This document shows, one piece after another, positions 1 to 9,890 of a stretch of 18,785 nt of DNA. This DNA comes from Eimeria necatrix. Its lineage: Eukaryota > Apicomplexa > Conoidasida > Eucoccidiorida > Eimeriidae. The notes below the pieces were generated by a model. The model did no database searches, was not told the origin of the DNA, and saw only the letters and a list, made by a program, of their open reading frames with translations. A program made the position numbers and the translations under genes. Where the stretch lies: NCBI RefSeq assembly GCF_000499385.1, contig NW_013654960.1:54359-73143 (forward strand), in the 5' to 3' direction. The stretch's first letter is position 1; the number at the start of each line of letters is the position of its first letter.

Positions 1-215
1 CCCCCCCCCGCAGGGGCCCCCGGGGGCCCCCAGGGGCCCCCGGGGGCCCCCGGGGGCCCCCGCCAGACACAGCTACGCGACCGCTCGCCCAAGGCCTCAA
101 GGGGCCTCAGAGGGCCACTCCTGGGAATGACAGACACACCTTGGCAGGGGGGCCCCCAGGGGGGCCCCCAGTGCCTTCTTAGGGGCCCCCCCGCCCCCAC
201 TGTCTTAGTAAGGGG
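1..215. repeat. GGGGCCCC-type G/C block repeats
   Basis: Runs of G and C alternate as GGGGGCCCCC blocks with CAGG interruptions over about 1-63, and again over 148-215. The same word recurs at 5.69-6.17 kb, 8.89-9.06 kb and inside rtcB exon 9. No open frame here has protein-like composition, so I read it as dispersed low-complexity sequence. Confidence 0.8.
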
Positions 216-300
216 GCCCTTTCGGACAGAAAGGGAAACAAGAGCTGCTCTTTGAGCTCGCGGCCAAAGAGATAGACGGGACTAAGTAAGAAACACCTGT

Positions 301-310
301 TGCTGCAGCA

Positions 311-353
<43 letters not shown>
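301..353. repeat. CTG trinucleotide run
   Basis: An almost pure CTG run sits just beyond the stop codon of the Gln-rich minus-strand gene. It would fall in that gene's 3' UTR as CAG in the transcript. Confidence 0.9.
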
Positions 354-354
<1 letters not shown>

Positions 355-379
355 CCGCTCCGCAGCTGCTGCAGCAGCG

Positions 380-995
380 TCAGAGCAGCAGCTTGTTCTC
401 CTCTAAAGGCTCTGGCAGCAAACTGTAGCCGCCTGCATGCTTGTTGTTCGTTATGCTGCTGATGCTGCGGCTGCTGCTTCTCCTGTGGTTGCTGCTGCTG
501 TTGGTGCTGCAGGCTGCGGTGTCGAAGCCGCTGCCCACGGGACCTGCTGCTGCTGCTGCTGCTGCTGCGCTGCTCCAGTACCCCGCCGGCCGCACCCGCC
601 CTGCTGCTGCTGCTGCTCCCTTCAGGAACGTCGGAGCAGCAGCAGCAGCGGCAGCAGCAGCAGCAGCAAAGAGCCCCTCACAGGGACTGATGGTGCACTC
701 GGAGAAACACTGTGCCAAATCAGTGAGGTCCTTATCTGCTGCTGCTGCTGCTGCTGCTGCTGAGAACGGTGCAGCAGCTGCAGCCGCAGCAGGCAACACA
801 TCCAGGCCTGATGGAACTGCATGGGGCCCCACAGGCCCTAAGCCAGCTGCTTGCTGCTGCTCTTGCTGCTGCTCATGCTGCTGCTGCTGCTGCTGCTGCT
901 GCTGGCTTGATGCTATCTCGGGCCGTTGTGCAGAAACTACGAACACACGACCACTGGTGCTGTTGTTCATGTTGAGTCTAAGGGGCTGCTGCTGC

Positions 996-1046
<51 letters not shown>

Positions 1047-1651
1047 AGCTGCTGCAGCTGCCGGCCCCAAAGCGCCCCCGCTCCGCCTCTGTTAACGGCT
1101 ACGGGGTCGCGTACACCCGAGAGATACCGATCATCTGAGTACACATTAGAATGTGCCTCTTGCTGCTGCTGCTGCTGCTGCAGTTGCGGCTGCTGCAGCT
1201 GCTGCTGCTGCAGCTGCTGCTGCAGCTGCTGCTGCTGAGGCTGCAGGCGACCAGGTCTGCCGTCTCTCATGTAGATCTGCTGGTCCTGCTGCTGCTGCTG
1301 CAGAACGTACTGCGGCTGCGGCTGCTGCTGCGGCTGCTGCTGCGGCTGCTGCTGCTGCTGCTGCTGCAGCTGCCTGAGAACCACGTCCTGGCAACTGAGC
1401 CCGCGCTGCTGTTGCAGCAGCACTTGCTGCTGCAGCAACTGCTGCAGCTGCTGTTCAAGCAATTGCTGCTGCATCTGCTGCTGTCGAGGGCCCACTGAGC
1501 CAGTGGTGTATCCAGCACGCTGGTAGCTGTCCCGTTGCATCAGCAGCTGCTGCTGCTGCTGCTGCTGCAGCTGCCGCTGCTGTTGTTGGCGCTGCTGCTG
1601 CGCCCTCATGAAATCCCTTGACTGCTGCAGACGCAGCATTTCTCTGAATTG

Positions 1652-1683
<32 letters not shown>

Positions 1684-1948
1684 TCTGCAGCTGCAGCAGC
1701 CGCGTGGCGAGCAGCAGGAGTTCGGGGCGAGCAGCAGCCAGCTGCTGCAGGTCAATGCCCCCCGAGGCCTCCTGCGCGCAGTCAAAAGGCGCAGCAGCAG
1801 CAGCAGCAGCTGCTGCTGCTGCTGCTCCTCTTTCTTTTCTCTTTTGTTTATTTCTGCCCCCCCTTTTGCCCCGCCGCAGCCTCTTATGAGGGTTTGGGGG
1901 GCCCCACAGGGGGGAGGCGCCGAGGGGGGCCCCTGCAGCACCTTCTGT

Positions 1949-1982
<34 letters not shown>

Positions 1983-2109
1983 ATGTCGCCGTCGCTGAAG
2001 GCTGCAACAGAGGCTGCTGCTGCTGCTGCTGGGTCCATCCCGCTGCCGCAACTCGACAGGCCATTGGAAACGTCTACGCCCTGGCCCTGCGGGGTTTGCG
2101 GCATGGCAA

Positions 2110-2145
<36 letters not shown>

Positions 2146-2448
2146 CATGCAGCTGCTGTACCTGCTGCTGCTGCTGCAGCTGCTGCTGAAGAAGCAGCAG
2201 CTTCAGAACGTAATCGGGCCCCAAAGAAGACAGCGTTTGCTGCTGCCTGTTGTCGTTGGTCCACAGCACATCTGACGCCATCTGCTGCAGCTGCTGCAGC
2301 TGCTGCAGGTGCTGCAGATGCTGCAGCACGAGCTGCTGCGGCTCAGCCTGCAGCTGCTGCTCTGCTCCTTCTCTGCAGCAACAGCAGCAGCAACGCATGC
2401 GCAGCACACAGACCGCAAGCTACTTACCGGCGCCGGCGGTGTCGGCTT

Positions 2449-2479
<31 letters not shown>

Positions 2480-3185
2480 ACAGCAGCAGCAGCAACAGCA
2501 GCAGCAGCAACAGCAGCAGCAGCAACAACAGTCACCCTGAAACAGCAAACACATCCCTCTCTCCTTTGGAGAACTCTGCAAAGTCATCGCCAGGAGCTCT
2601 TGGGCTGCTGCTGGACTCATACGCGTCTTGCTGCTGCTGCTTCATCTGCTGCTGCTGCAAGTGGTGCCTCTGCAGGTGGTGCTGCTGCTGGAGGTTGTGG
2701 TGCTGCAGCTGGTGCTGCTGCAGCTGCTGCAGCTGGTGCTGCTGCAGCTGCTGCAGCTGCTGCAGCCGCTCCTGAGCCGGCCCGTCCTGGGAGAGTGCGG
2801 GGTTTTCCTGCTTCAGCGCTGGTTCCTGCTGCTGCTGCTGCTGCAGCTGCAGCTGCTGCTGCAGCTGCTGCTGCAGCATCAAGAGGCCCCCATCGTCGCT
2901 GCTGAGGCCCCCTTTGTGCTGCTGGCTGCCGTCGCAGGCGCCTGCTTGCTGCTCTCCCTGCTGCTCCTGCTGCTGCTGCTCGGGCTGCTGCTGTTCCTGC
3001 TGCTGCTGCTCGGGCTGCTGCTGTTCCTGCTGCTGCTCTTGCTGCTTCCCCTCCTCTTCCCGCTGCTGCGGGCCACTTTCTTGGGGCTCGCCGGCGTAGA
3101 GTTCCTGCTGCTGCTGCTCCTCCTGTTGTTGCAGCTCCTGCTGCAGCTGCAGCAGCTGCTGCTGCTGCTCACTTGGGCGCTGCAT
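380..3185 (-). CDS. Large Gln/Ala-rich hypothetical protein, probable three-exon gene
   Basis: I do not recognise this protein. Proposed exons are 3185-2623, 2536-2428 and about 2359-380, giving roughly 880 aa. The first donor is GTATGAGT at 2622, its acceptor TTTGCTGTTTCAG ends at 2537, and the second donor is a near-perfect GTAAGT at 2427. Phases of the first junction match (2 then 1). The second acceptor is ambiguous because CAG recurs every few bases; AG at 2361-2360 keeps the Gln frame. Exon 1 is Gln/Glu-rich, exon 2 holds VAAAA repeats, and exon 3 holds long poly-Gln and poly-Ala separated by ordinary stretches such as MASDVLWTNDNR and DKDLTDLAQCFSEC. A basic segment, HKRLRRGKRGGRNKQKRKER, looks like a nuclear localisation signal. 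The gene ends at TGA 382-380. The ATG at 3185 is the first in the frame, but a CAG at 3183-3181 could instead be an acceptor for an exon further upstream (open minus frame to about 3806). A nuclear, condensate-prone or transcription-linked role is only inference. The minus Gln frame is preferred because its non-repeat parts have balanced composition, whereas the plus frames give poly-Leu and poly-Cys. Confidence 0.55.
2427..2428 (-). promoter_or_regulatory. Strong 5' splice site (GTAAGT)
   Basis: The sequence CCG|GTAAGTA on the minus strand is the best consensus donor in the first 5 kb. It ends the short VAAAA-repeat exon of the Gln-rich gene. It argues that this gene is spliced and that the 675-codon open frame below it is an exon, not a complete gene. 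Confidence 0.55.
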
Positions 3186-3215
3186 GCGCAAAAGGACGGT
3201 GAGGCGTCGACCGGG

Positions 3216-3236
3216 CTACGTGCACACTGCTGCTGC

Positions 3237-3269
<33 letters not shown>

Positions 3270-4064
3270 TGCTGCTGCTGTCGCTGATGCTCCTGTCGAA
3301 TTTAAGAGACACATGGAGCAGGCGGGCGCGTGTTTGCTATGGGGCTGCAGGGGGCTGCTGAGGCTGGTGCTGCAGGTCCCATCTGCTGCTGCTGCTGCTG
3401 AGGCTGCTGCTGCTGCTGCTGCTGCGGAGCCTTCTGCTGCTGCAGCAGCGCGAAAAGCAGCACACGGACTCGCAGCTAGTTGCCCACCTGCTGCTGCAGC
3501 CGTGGCACCCCCACTTGTTTCTGCTGCGCCTTCTGTTGCTGCTGCGGCTGCTGAATGCCCCTGGGAGGTGGCATATCGGCCGCAGAAGGAGCCGGCGCTG
3601 CTGCTGCTGCTGCTGCTGCTGCTGCCGCTAAATTCCGCTGCTGCAGCAGCCCAGAGTCCAGAAGTAGCAGCAAGAATCGTATATTCGGTCCGTGCGCTGC
3701 CGCTGCGTTGCTGCTGCTGCTGCAGTTCGAGCAGCAGCAGCAGCTGCTGCTGCTGCTGCTGCTGCTGAAAGGCGTTGCTGGAGACCTGAAGTCCCCAGGG
3801 AGACAACCGCGGTTAAGAGATCTCTTGAAGAAAGATCAGCAAAGGCAGCAGGAGCTCACAATGCAGCAGCAGCAGCAAAGACAATACTGGGCAAAGGGGT
3901 CTCCTCCACCGCAGCAGCAGCTGCTGCCGCTGCTGCTGCTGCTGAGCATGAGGCTAGGGGCACTGATCCCTGCCAGACCCCGCTACTGCAGCAGCAGCTG
4001 CTGCAGCAGCCTCACCGCAATGTGCAGCAGCAAAATGCAGCAGCAAGCAGCATTTAAATATTAG
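3216..4064. other. Triplet-rich region open on both strands, gene assignment unresolved
   Basis: A minus frame is open from about 3806 to 3216, with Ala and Ser runs and patches such as RTEYTILAATSGLW and CAAFRA. Plus frames are open over 3184-3768 and 3555-4064, the latter with LRDLLKKDQQRQQEL; a third plus frame contains KRSLEERSAKAAGAHN. CTG periodicity keeps many frames open, so openness alone is not evidence. The minus frame may be an upstream exon of the Gln-rich gene. The plus patches at 3.78-3.95 kb look more protein-like than chance but have no clear start or splice sites. Confidence 0.35.
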
Positions 4065-5030
4065 TATTTATTCCTGCTGCTGCTGCCGTTTTTTTGCGGC
4101 TTTCGTTACTGGTGTACGCGCTGCTGCTCGGCAGCAGCAGCCGCAGCAGCCGCAGCAGCAGCGGCAGGCCTTCTTGCTGCTGCGCCTCTGGGGCTGGATG
4201 GGGAGTGCCTATTCAAACTTTTTGCAAAATAAAGAAGTTAAAAATGAGAAGCAGCAGTTGCGAAGAAGTTGAAAGGGTGTCGCGGGAGCAGCTGGGGTGT
4301 ACGGACAGCCTGGCGTGGTTGCTTGTGTGACGCAGCAGCAGCTGCTGCTGCTGCTACCTCCGTTGCTGCTGCTGCTGCTGCTGTTTATCTGCCTGTTTTT
4401 CAGCTAAAAGGCTTTGCTGCAGCCCCACCAGCACGCCCCTCAGGTGTGTCTGCTGTGTCTGTCCTTGTCCTTCTACTGCCGCTGCAGCAAGCTGCTGCTG
4501 CTGCTCAGCAACTTGCTGCGCTGCTGAAATCCGTTTCTTTTGCTTCCCCGCTGCTGCTGAGCAGCAGGGCTTCTCTCCTTTGCATGCGCTGCTGCTGTGC
4601 TGCTTGCTGCTTCTGGCCAGCAGCTGCTGCGCCCCAGAGAGTCAGCAGCAGCTCCTCTTTGCTGCACTTCTTAAGAACTCCCTTTGCTTCCCACTCCCCA
4701 AAAGGCTGCAGCAGCTGCTGCTGCAGCTCTTGCATGCATGCAAGTTCACTTCTTACACTTTCTTAGTGCTGCAGCAGATCCCGGGGCTCTGCTTTCGAGG
4801 ATTTGCTTGCTGTTTAGCTGCGCCTCCTTTGCTGCAGCGCTGCTGCTGCTGCTGCTGCTGCTTTTGTGTGCAGCAGCAGCAGCTAAGCAGCGCGCAGCAG
4901 CAGCCTGCGCTAGCCCGCCTTAGAGCAGCAACTGCAGCACGAGTCCGCAGCAGCAGCAGCAGCAGCACTTCTGCTGCTTCCAGTTTCGCCTTCTTTGGCC
5001 TCAAAAGACACTCACAAAGAATTAAAATTA
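4065..5030. other. Triplet-rich stretch without a supportable gene
   Basis: Short CTG and CAG runs are interspersed with mixed sequence. Open frames on both strands are rich in Leu, Cys, Ser and Ala, and none shows a conserved segment. Short AT-rich islands at 4060-4090 and 4205-4250 may be intergenic. I see no recognisable gene. Confidence 0.5.
4729..4744. promoter_or_regulatory. 16-bp perfect palindrome containing TGCATGCA
   Basis: CTTGCATGCATGCAAG is identical to its reverse complement and contains two overlapping TGCATGCA words. TGCATGCA is the known in-vitro target of one ApiAP2 DNA-binding domain family (Plasmodium PF14_0633 and its Cryptosporidium counterpart). Use as a regulatory site here is inference; no confident gene start lies beside it. 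Confidence 0.4.
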
Positions 5031-5675
5031 ATTATTTATTTCTAATTTATTAAATCAAAAATTAAAAATTAAAATCCGCGACGAATTCCGCAGTCTTTGC
5101 TTCCTCTGCAACCCGAGAACGCGAAACTGCAGAAGTTGAATAATTTGAATTAACCAAATTGAATTAATTAATTACATTTATTTAATTAATTAAATTAATT
5201 TAATTAAATTATTTAATTCAATTAAATCAACTGATTTAATTGATTTAATTAATTGCACAAATTGCGAAACAAGAACTGCTTTTTACTTCCAGAGAAGTCC
5301 AATTGCATCTATTCCAAAGATGCTGTGGCCATAAAATTAGGAAAAGCTTTTTTGCAAATCTTTTGATTTTATTCTTTTAAAAATATTTAAAAGTTTAAAT
5401 CAAATAAATGCATTTCTTTCCTTTTCTGGGAGCTTTTTGCTGCCTTTGCTGCTGCAGCCATTTGCTGCTGCAGCAGGCGCTGCAGCTGCAGCCTTTTGCT
5501 GGCAGCAAAGCCCGGGCTTTTGCTGCAACATTTGTTTCAAGTTGCTGCTTTAATGGAAATGTTTTAAATTATAAATGGTTTAAATTATTTTATTCTGAAG
5601 ACAATCACAAAATAATTAAAAACAAATTCTTTATTCAAGAACTTCTCCGTCGAAAAAACTCTTTAACTGCCACGG
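5031..5675. other. AT-rich intergenic block
   Basis: Composition switches abruptly from triplet-rich to AT-rich. The stretch 5130-5255 is a degenerate TTTAATTAAT array. A short CTG-bearing plus frame at 5408-5680 has no recognisable content. I see no gene. Confidence 0.6.
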
Positions 5676-5681
5676 CATAAG

Positions 5682-6168
5682 GCCTTTGGGGGCCCCCCGG
5701 GGGGCCCTAGGGGCCCCCCAGGGGCTTTTGGGGGCCCCCCATGCAGCCCCTGGGGCCCCCAAGGGGCATCTGGGGGCCCCCCAGGAGCCCTAGGGGCCCC
5801 AAAGGGGCTTGTGGGGGGGCCCCCAAGGAGCTCTAGGGGCCCCCAGGAGCTTCTGGGGACCCCCCAGGAAGTCCTAGGGGCCCCCGTGGGGTTTCTGGGG
5901 GCCCCACAGTAAGTCCTATAGGGGCATAGTGGGCTTGTGTCCCACAGGGAGCTCTAGAGGCCCCTAAGGAGCTTCTGGGGCCCCCACGGGGGGGCCCTAG
6001 GGGCCCCTTAGAGGCTTGTGGGGGCCCCGCAGGGAACCCTAGGGGCCCCGTTTGGGCTTGGGGGGCCCCCCAGGGCGCGCTAGGGGCCCCTAAAGGGCTT
6101 GTGGGGGGCCCCGAGGAAACCCTAGGGGCCCCTAAAAAGCTTGTGGGGGGCCCCCAGGGGGCCCCTAA
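5682..6168. repeat. ~42-bp GC-rich minisatellite
   Basis: A unit built around CTAGGGGCCCC recurs near 5707, 5790, 5832, 5874, 5915, 5953, 5996, 6040, 6080 and 6121. Spacing is mostly 39-44 bp, with diverged G/C blocks, AAGGGG and CTTGTGGGG segments. Because 42 is a multiple of three, the minus strand carries an open collagen-like Gly-Pro frame at 6264-5833, which I regard as a by-product. Confidence 0.8.
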
Positions 6169-6373
6169 TTTGTCTCTATGAGACTTTGAGATTCGTCTTT
6201 GGCTCTTTTCTGGGTCTTTGAGGCAGCTTCTTGGGAGCCAAGCTGCAGCAAATAGCTGCAGCAAGCAGCTGGGGTCTTTTGAGAGGTTTTCAGAGGCTTT
6301 TTATGGGCCTGAAGTGGCCTATTTTGTGAAAATAATATTTAAATGGAATATTTATATTATATAAAGTCAATTA

Positions 6374-6480
6374 GGCAGGAAGTGCCGCCAGCGTGTAGGG
6401 TTGACTGAGCTGTCGGGGCTCCGACCCACCCGTAGTGGGTGTCAGATCTTTCATAGTTTCCTTTTTTGAAAGGAAAAAGG
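6374..6480 (+). ncRNA. Possible structured RNA or hairpin cluster with a T-run
   Basis: Four short perfect stems lie in about 100 bases: GGCA/TGCC (6374-6386), GTCGG/CCGAC (6412-6425), ACCCAC/GTGGGT (6424-6440, sharing two bases with the previous stem) and TTCCTTT/AAAGGAA (6458-6475), whose loop lies in a T6 run. TTGAC at 6401 can pair with GTCAG at 6441 around the middle two. The local composition differs from the AT-rich flanks. I do not recognise an RNA family, and no tRNA A or B box fits. It could be a small Pol III transcript or chance. Confidence 0.2.
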
Positions 6481-8320
6481 AACTTGAACACAAATTTCTT
6501 CTAAATATGTGAATTTAAAAAGTTTTTAAATGAGTTGTTTGCCTGCATTTTGCAGAGTGGCAGCCAGATCTACAGGTAGCTGCAGCAGTGCGTACTCAAC
6601 TCTTCTGGGGCCGGTTGTCGCGCGAATGCTTTGAAACTTCCGGAAAAAGTCCCAAATTCAAAACTATTTGAAACACTTTTGAATATCTTAATTTCAGTGG
6701 AATTAAAACTTCCAAAAAGGCACTTTCTTTCCCGCAAAATGCCAATTTTTTCGTCAAGTGCCGGCGCCGTCGCACTCGCAGTTCCAGCCCCTCTGCTGCA
6801 TGCTTGAGGAATCCTTCGAGCTTTCATTTGAACAGAAACTCCGATATATTTAACTGTTTTCTTTCTTTTCCTTTTCATATTTCTATTTCCTTTTGCAGCA
6901 GTTTCATTTAGAGGAAATCTCTTGTGTGGGGGAGCCCACAGTTGGCTCTGGTGGCTCAGTTGAAGGCCAGGGGCCCCCCAAACGTGAAATTCTGAGGACT
7001 TTGAAAACAAGTGATCTGCAGCAGAGCTAGCTTTGAGTCTTTTTCTAAAAAATATAATTTAAAATAATTAAAAGTGTTGCAAGAAGTGGAATTTAAAAGG
7101 GTTTCAGGCGAGTGAGAACAGCAGCTGCGAACACAGCGCATTCAACTCTGTGCTGTGGTGCAGATTAGCTGCAACCACCGGCCCCCACCCCTAATAATGG
7201 GGAATCCGCGAAGATTATCCTTTTTCTAGATTATGGAATTTAATTAAATGTTAAAATTCAATTAAATGCTAAAATTCAATCAAACGGAGGAATTTAATTA
7301 AGTGCTTCATTCCTCTTTCGCCCAATTGTGTGGCAACGCTCATGGATGCTGTGGGCAGGAGCTATGAACGCGGAAACAATCAACGAACAACTGGAGCTCC
7401 TTTTTATATTTTAAAAACAAAGTGGAGTTAAATATTATAAATAAAAATGGAATTTGCATTTATAATATTTTAATCTGCTCCTTTTTTGTCCCAACTTGCA
7501 CTTCGTGCGATCCTGATTCTCCCCCTCAGTGCGATTTTGAGTTTCAAACTCTGCAGCGAAGTGCCTTCTACACATGCCTGGCGAATTATATTTATTATGT
7601 TTATTACATTTATTATCTTCATTATATTTGTTATATTTATATATTTATATAATCAAAGGAAAGAGCAGTTCGAAATCCAGTTAGTTTACACAGGACATTG
7701 GGCGTTGCGAGCTGGCACCTGTAGTTGAAAGATCCATTTCCAACGGTTTAAAAGACGAAAAAAGGGATATTTAAAAGCATTTTAATTTATTTTATATATT
7801 TAAATATTTTAATTCAATTCTGAAAGACCCGAAAGCATGCACGAGCCCTTTCCACTTCTTGAAATTCAAAGCGACGAAGTGGAAAATTTGCAAAGTTTGC
7901 CAAATCAGATCCACTGAGTTATTTGCAGGGTAAAGAAACTTCACCAAGTCTCAACTTTCTGCATTTTTACATTTAAAAATCAAATTTATTTAGCATTTTA
8001 TTCGGCATTTTATTCAACTTTTTGTCTTAATAAGTCAATTCCTGTTCTCTTAACTATGGCAGCCAAGTTGCACAGCAGCAGGTAGGCCACAGAACTAGCC
8101 GCGACTGCAGCAACACACACTTCTCCCAGTTTGCTGCTGCTGCTGCTGCTGCGGCTGCTGCAGCTGCTGCAGCGGGGGCCCCCAAGCCCTCCATTTTGAG
8201 CAGGGGGGCCCCTGTACCCTAGCAGCACTTCAAAATAGTCTTAAGGTTTGCTGCAAATGGCTGCACTAAGTCTTAATAGGGGGCCCCCCTTCCCTGTGGA
8301 AGCAAAAGCAGGCAGGGTCC

Positions 8321-8376
<56 letters not shown>

Positions 8377-8880
8377 GCACAGCTGTCGATAGAATGGGGT
8401 TCTTTTTTTAATTGGGGGAAAAGAAAAAGACTGGCCATTTGGGACTTTTATATGGGGGCTTTTGAAGCAGCAAATTGGGAAAATGAAATATCTTTTTGCT
8501 GCTGTGCATGCGGCAGTGGGGCTTCTATTTATTACTTAGAGCTTTTAAGATAAAGAAGTTTAGAAAATAAATTATTATTCCTTTTGATTGACTCTGAGAT
8601 TAAAAAAGTATTTCATTTGTTTAAAAATAAATAATTAATTTACAAGTCTGCAGCAAGAATCCACAAATGAAAGAAAGACCCACTGCTGCTGCAGTGCTGC
8701 TGCAGGAGCAGCAGCAGCGGAAGCAGCTAAAGCGAAGCCACACTACTGTGGTCTGCTGCTGCTGCAGCAGCAGCGGCAGCAGCACGCTAGTGTGGCCCGC
8801 TGCAGCAGCAGCAGCTGCTGCTGCTGCTGCTGCTGCCAAACTAACAAATGGCCATCCCCAAATGGCCTAAACTAGAGCCT
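6481..8880. other. AT-rich intergenic region with short triplet runs
   Basis: Mostly AT-rich DNA, including a degenerate TTTATTATG-like array at 7585-7650. CTG runs lie at 8131-8175 and CAG runs at 8320-8380; CTG and CAG runs alternate at 8680-8835. A minus frame at 7010-6570 (146 aa, with KRKRKK) is the longest non-repetitive open frame but has no recognised domain, and I do not call it. Confidence 0.5.
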
Positions 8881-8887
8881 CCTGCTC

Positions 8888-9075
8888 TCACACATGGGGC
8901 CCCTGGGGGCCCCCAGGGGCCCCCCAGGGGCCCCCCAGGGGCCCCCCAGGGGCCCCTGGGGGCCCCCAGGGCCACTTGAAGGCTCCCAGGGGCCCCTGGG
9001 GGCCCCCAGGGCCACTTGAAGGCCCCCAGGGGGCCCTGGGGGGCCCCTGGGGGCCCCCAGGGCCACTTGAATGCC
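8888..9075. repeat. GC-rich minisatellite with a GCCACTTGAA core
   Basis: Blocks of CCCCAGGGGCC alternate with GCCACTTGAA at 8971, 9011 and 9062, giving unit lengths of 40 and 51 bp. It is the same G/C vocabulary as at 5.7-6.2 kb with a different AT-containing core. Confidence 0.75.
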
Positions 9076-9237
9076 TAGAGAGACACTAAAGGCAATAAAG
9101 GCATTTAGTGGCCAAATGGGTCAATTTAAATGCCTCTAAAGACATTAAAGGCATTTAAATGGACACAAAAGACCATTTAATCAAAGATGGGGCCCCCTGA
9201 GGCATTCAAATGGACCTTTGGGGCCCCCTAAATGCCT

Positions 9238-9290
9238 AAAATGCATTTAATTGCATTTAATTGCATTTAATTGCATTTAATTGTATTTAA
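9238..9290. repeat. ~10-bp tandem repeat GCATTTAATT
   Basis: Four near-perfect copies of GCATTTAATT and a diverged copy lie in a wider region (9075-9370) of degenerate AATGCCT and GGCATTTA words. Confidence 0.8.
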
Positions 9291-9430
9291 ATGGGCCCTT
9301 GGGGCCCCTTAAATGACTCTAATGCCTTTAAAAACATTTAGGGGGCCCTATAGGGTTTATTTAAATGTTTTTGGGGGTCCCACTTCTTACTTAGACTCAG
9401 TCCTAGGCCAGTGCCTAAAAGCCCTGGAAA

Positions 9431-9467
9431 ATTAGGGTTTAGGGTTTAGGGTTTAGGGTTTAGGGTT
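9431..9467 (+). repeat. TTTAGGG telomere-like array downstream of rtcB
   Basis: About five TTTAGGG heptamers in plus-strand sense. The array is interstitial, since coding DNA lies on both sides, and would be in or beyond the 3' UTR of rtcB. Confidence 0.9.
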
Positions 9468-9538
9468 CTGCAGGGCCCGCCATCCATCTAGCAAACCCTC
9501 CTGCGTCTGCGCTGCTGCCTTGCGTGCCTCCAAACAAC

Positions 9539-9610
9539 TCCTGCTGCCGCTGCTGCTGCCGCTGCTGCTGCCGCCGCTGCTGCTGCTGCTGCTGCCGCTG
9601 CTGCTGCCGC

Positions 9611-9655
<45 letters not shown>

Positions 9656-9657
9656 GT
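9539..9657. repeat. CTG/CCG-interrupted triplet run after the rtcB stop
   Basis: CTG triplets with regular CCG interruptions begin a few bases beyond the rtcB stop codon and would be transcribed as CAG/CGG in its 3' UTR. Confidence 0.85.
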
Positions 9658-9661
9658 GGAT

Positions 9662-9856
9662 TCAGCCCTTGATGACAGCCACTGGGCGAAGTCGAACGCA
9701 CTTCTTGGAAATCCCAGCTTGGTGGCAAGTTTCAACAACTTCCGAAATGTCTTTGTAAGAAGCTGGAGCTTCTTCTGCCACCAGCTTCGGCGAAGCCACC
9801 CGCAGCTGCAGACAGCAGCAGCAGCAGCAGCAGCAGCAGCACACGCTTTCCCCACA

Positions 9857-9890
<34 letters not shown>

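Noticed and set aside
437..1498. Plus-strand open frames rich in Leu, Cys and Ala over the first gene
   Set aside because: They are frame and strand shadows of CAG-coded Gln runs on the minus strand; their composition is only the triplet read in another register.
5833..6264. 143-codon collagen-like Gly/Pro open frame (minus)
   Set aside because: It is produced by the 42-bp minisatellite and its start region is ordinary intergenic sequence; no independent evidence of coding.
6390..6440. tRNA gene
   Set aside because: No 7-bp acceptor stem, anticodon arm or B-box consensus can be placed.
6570..7010. 146-codon minus frame with KRKRKK in AT-rich DNA
   Set aside because: No recognisable segment, no clear gene ends, and a few such frames are expected by chance in 2 kb; left uncalled.
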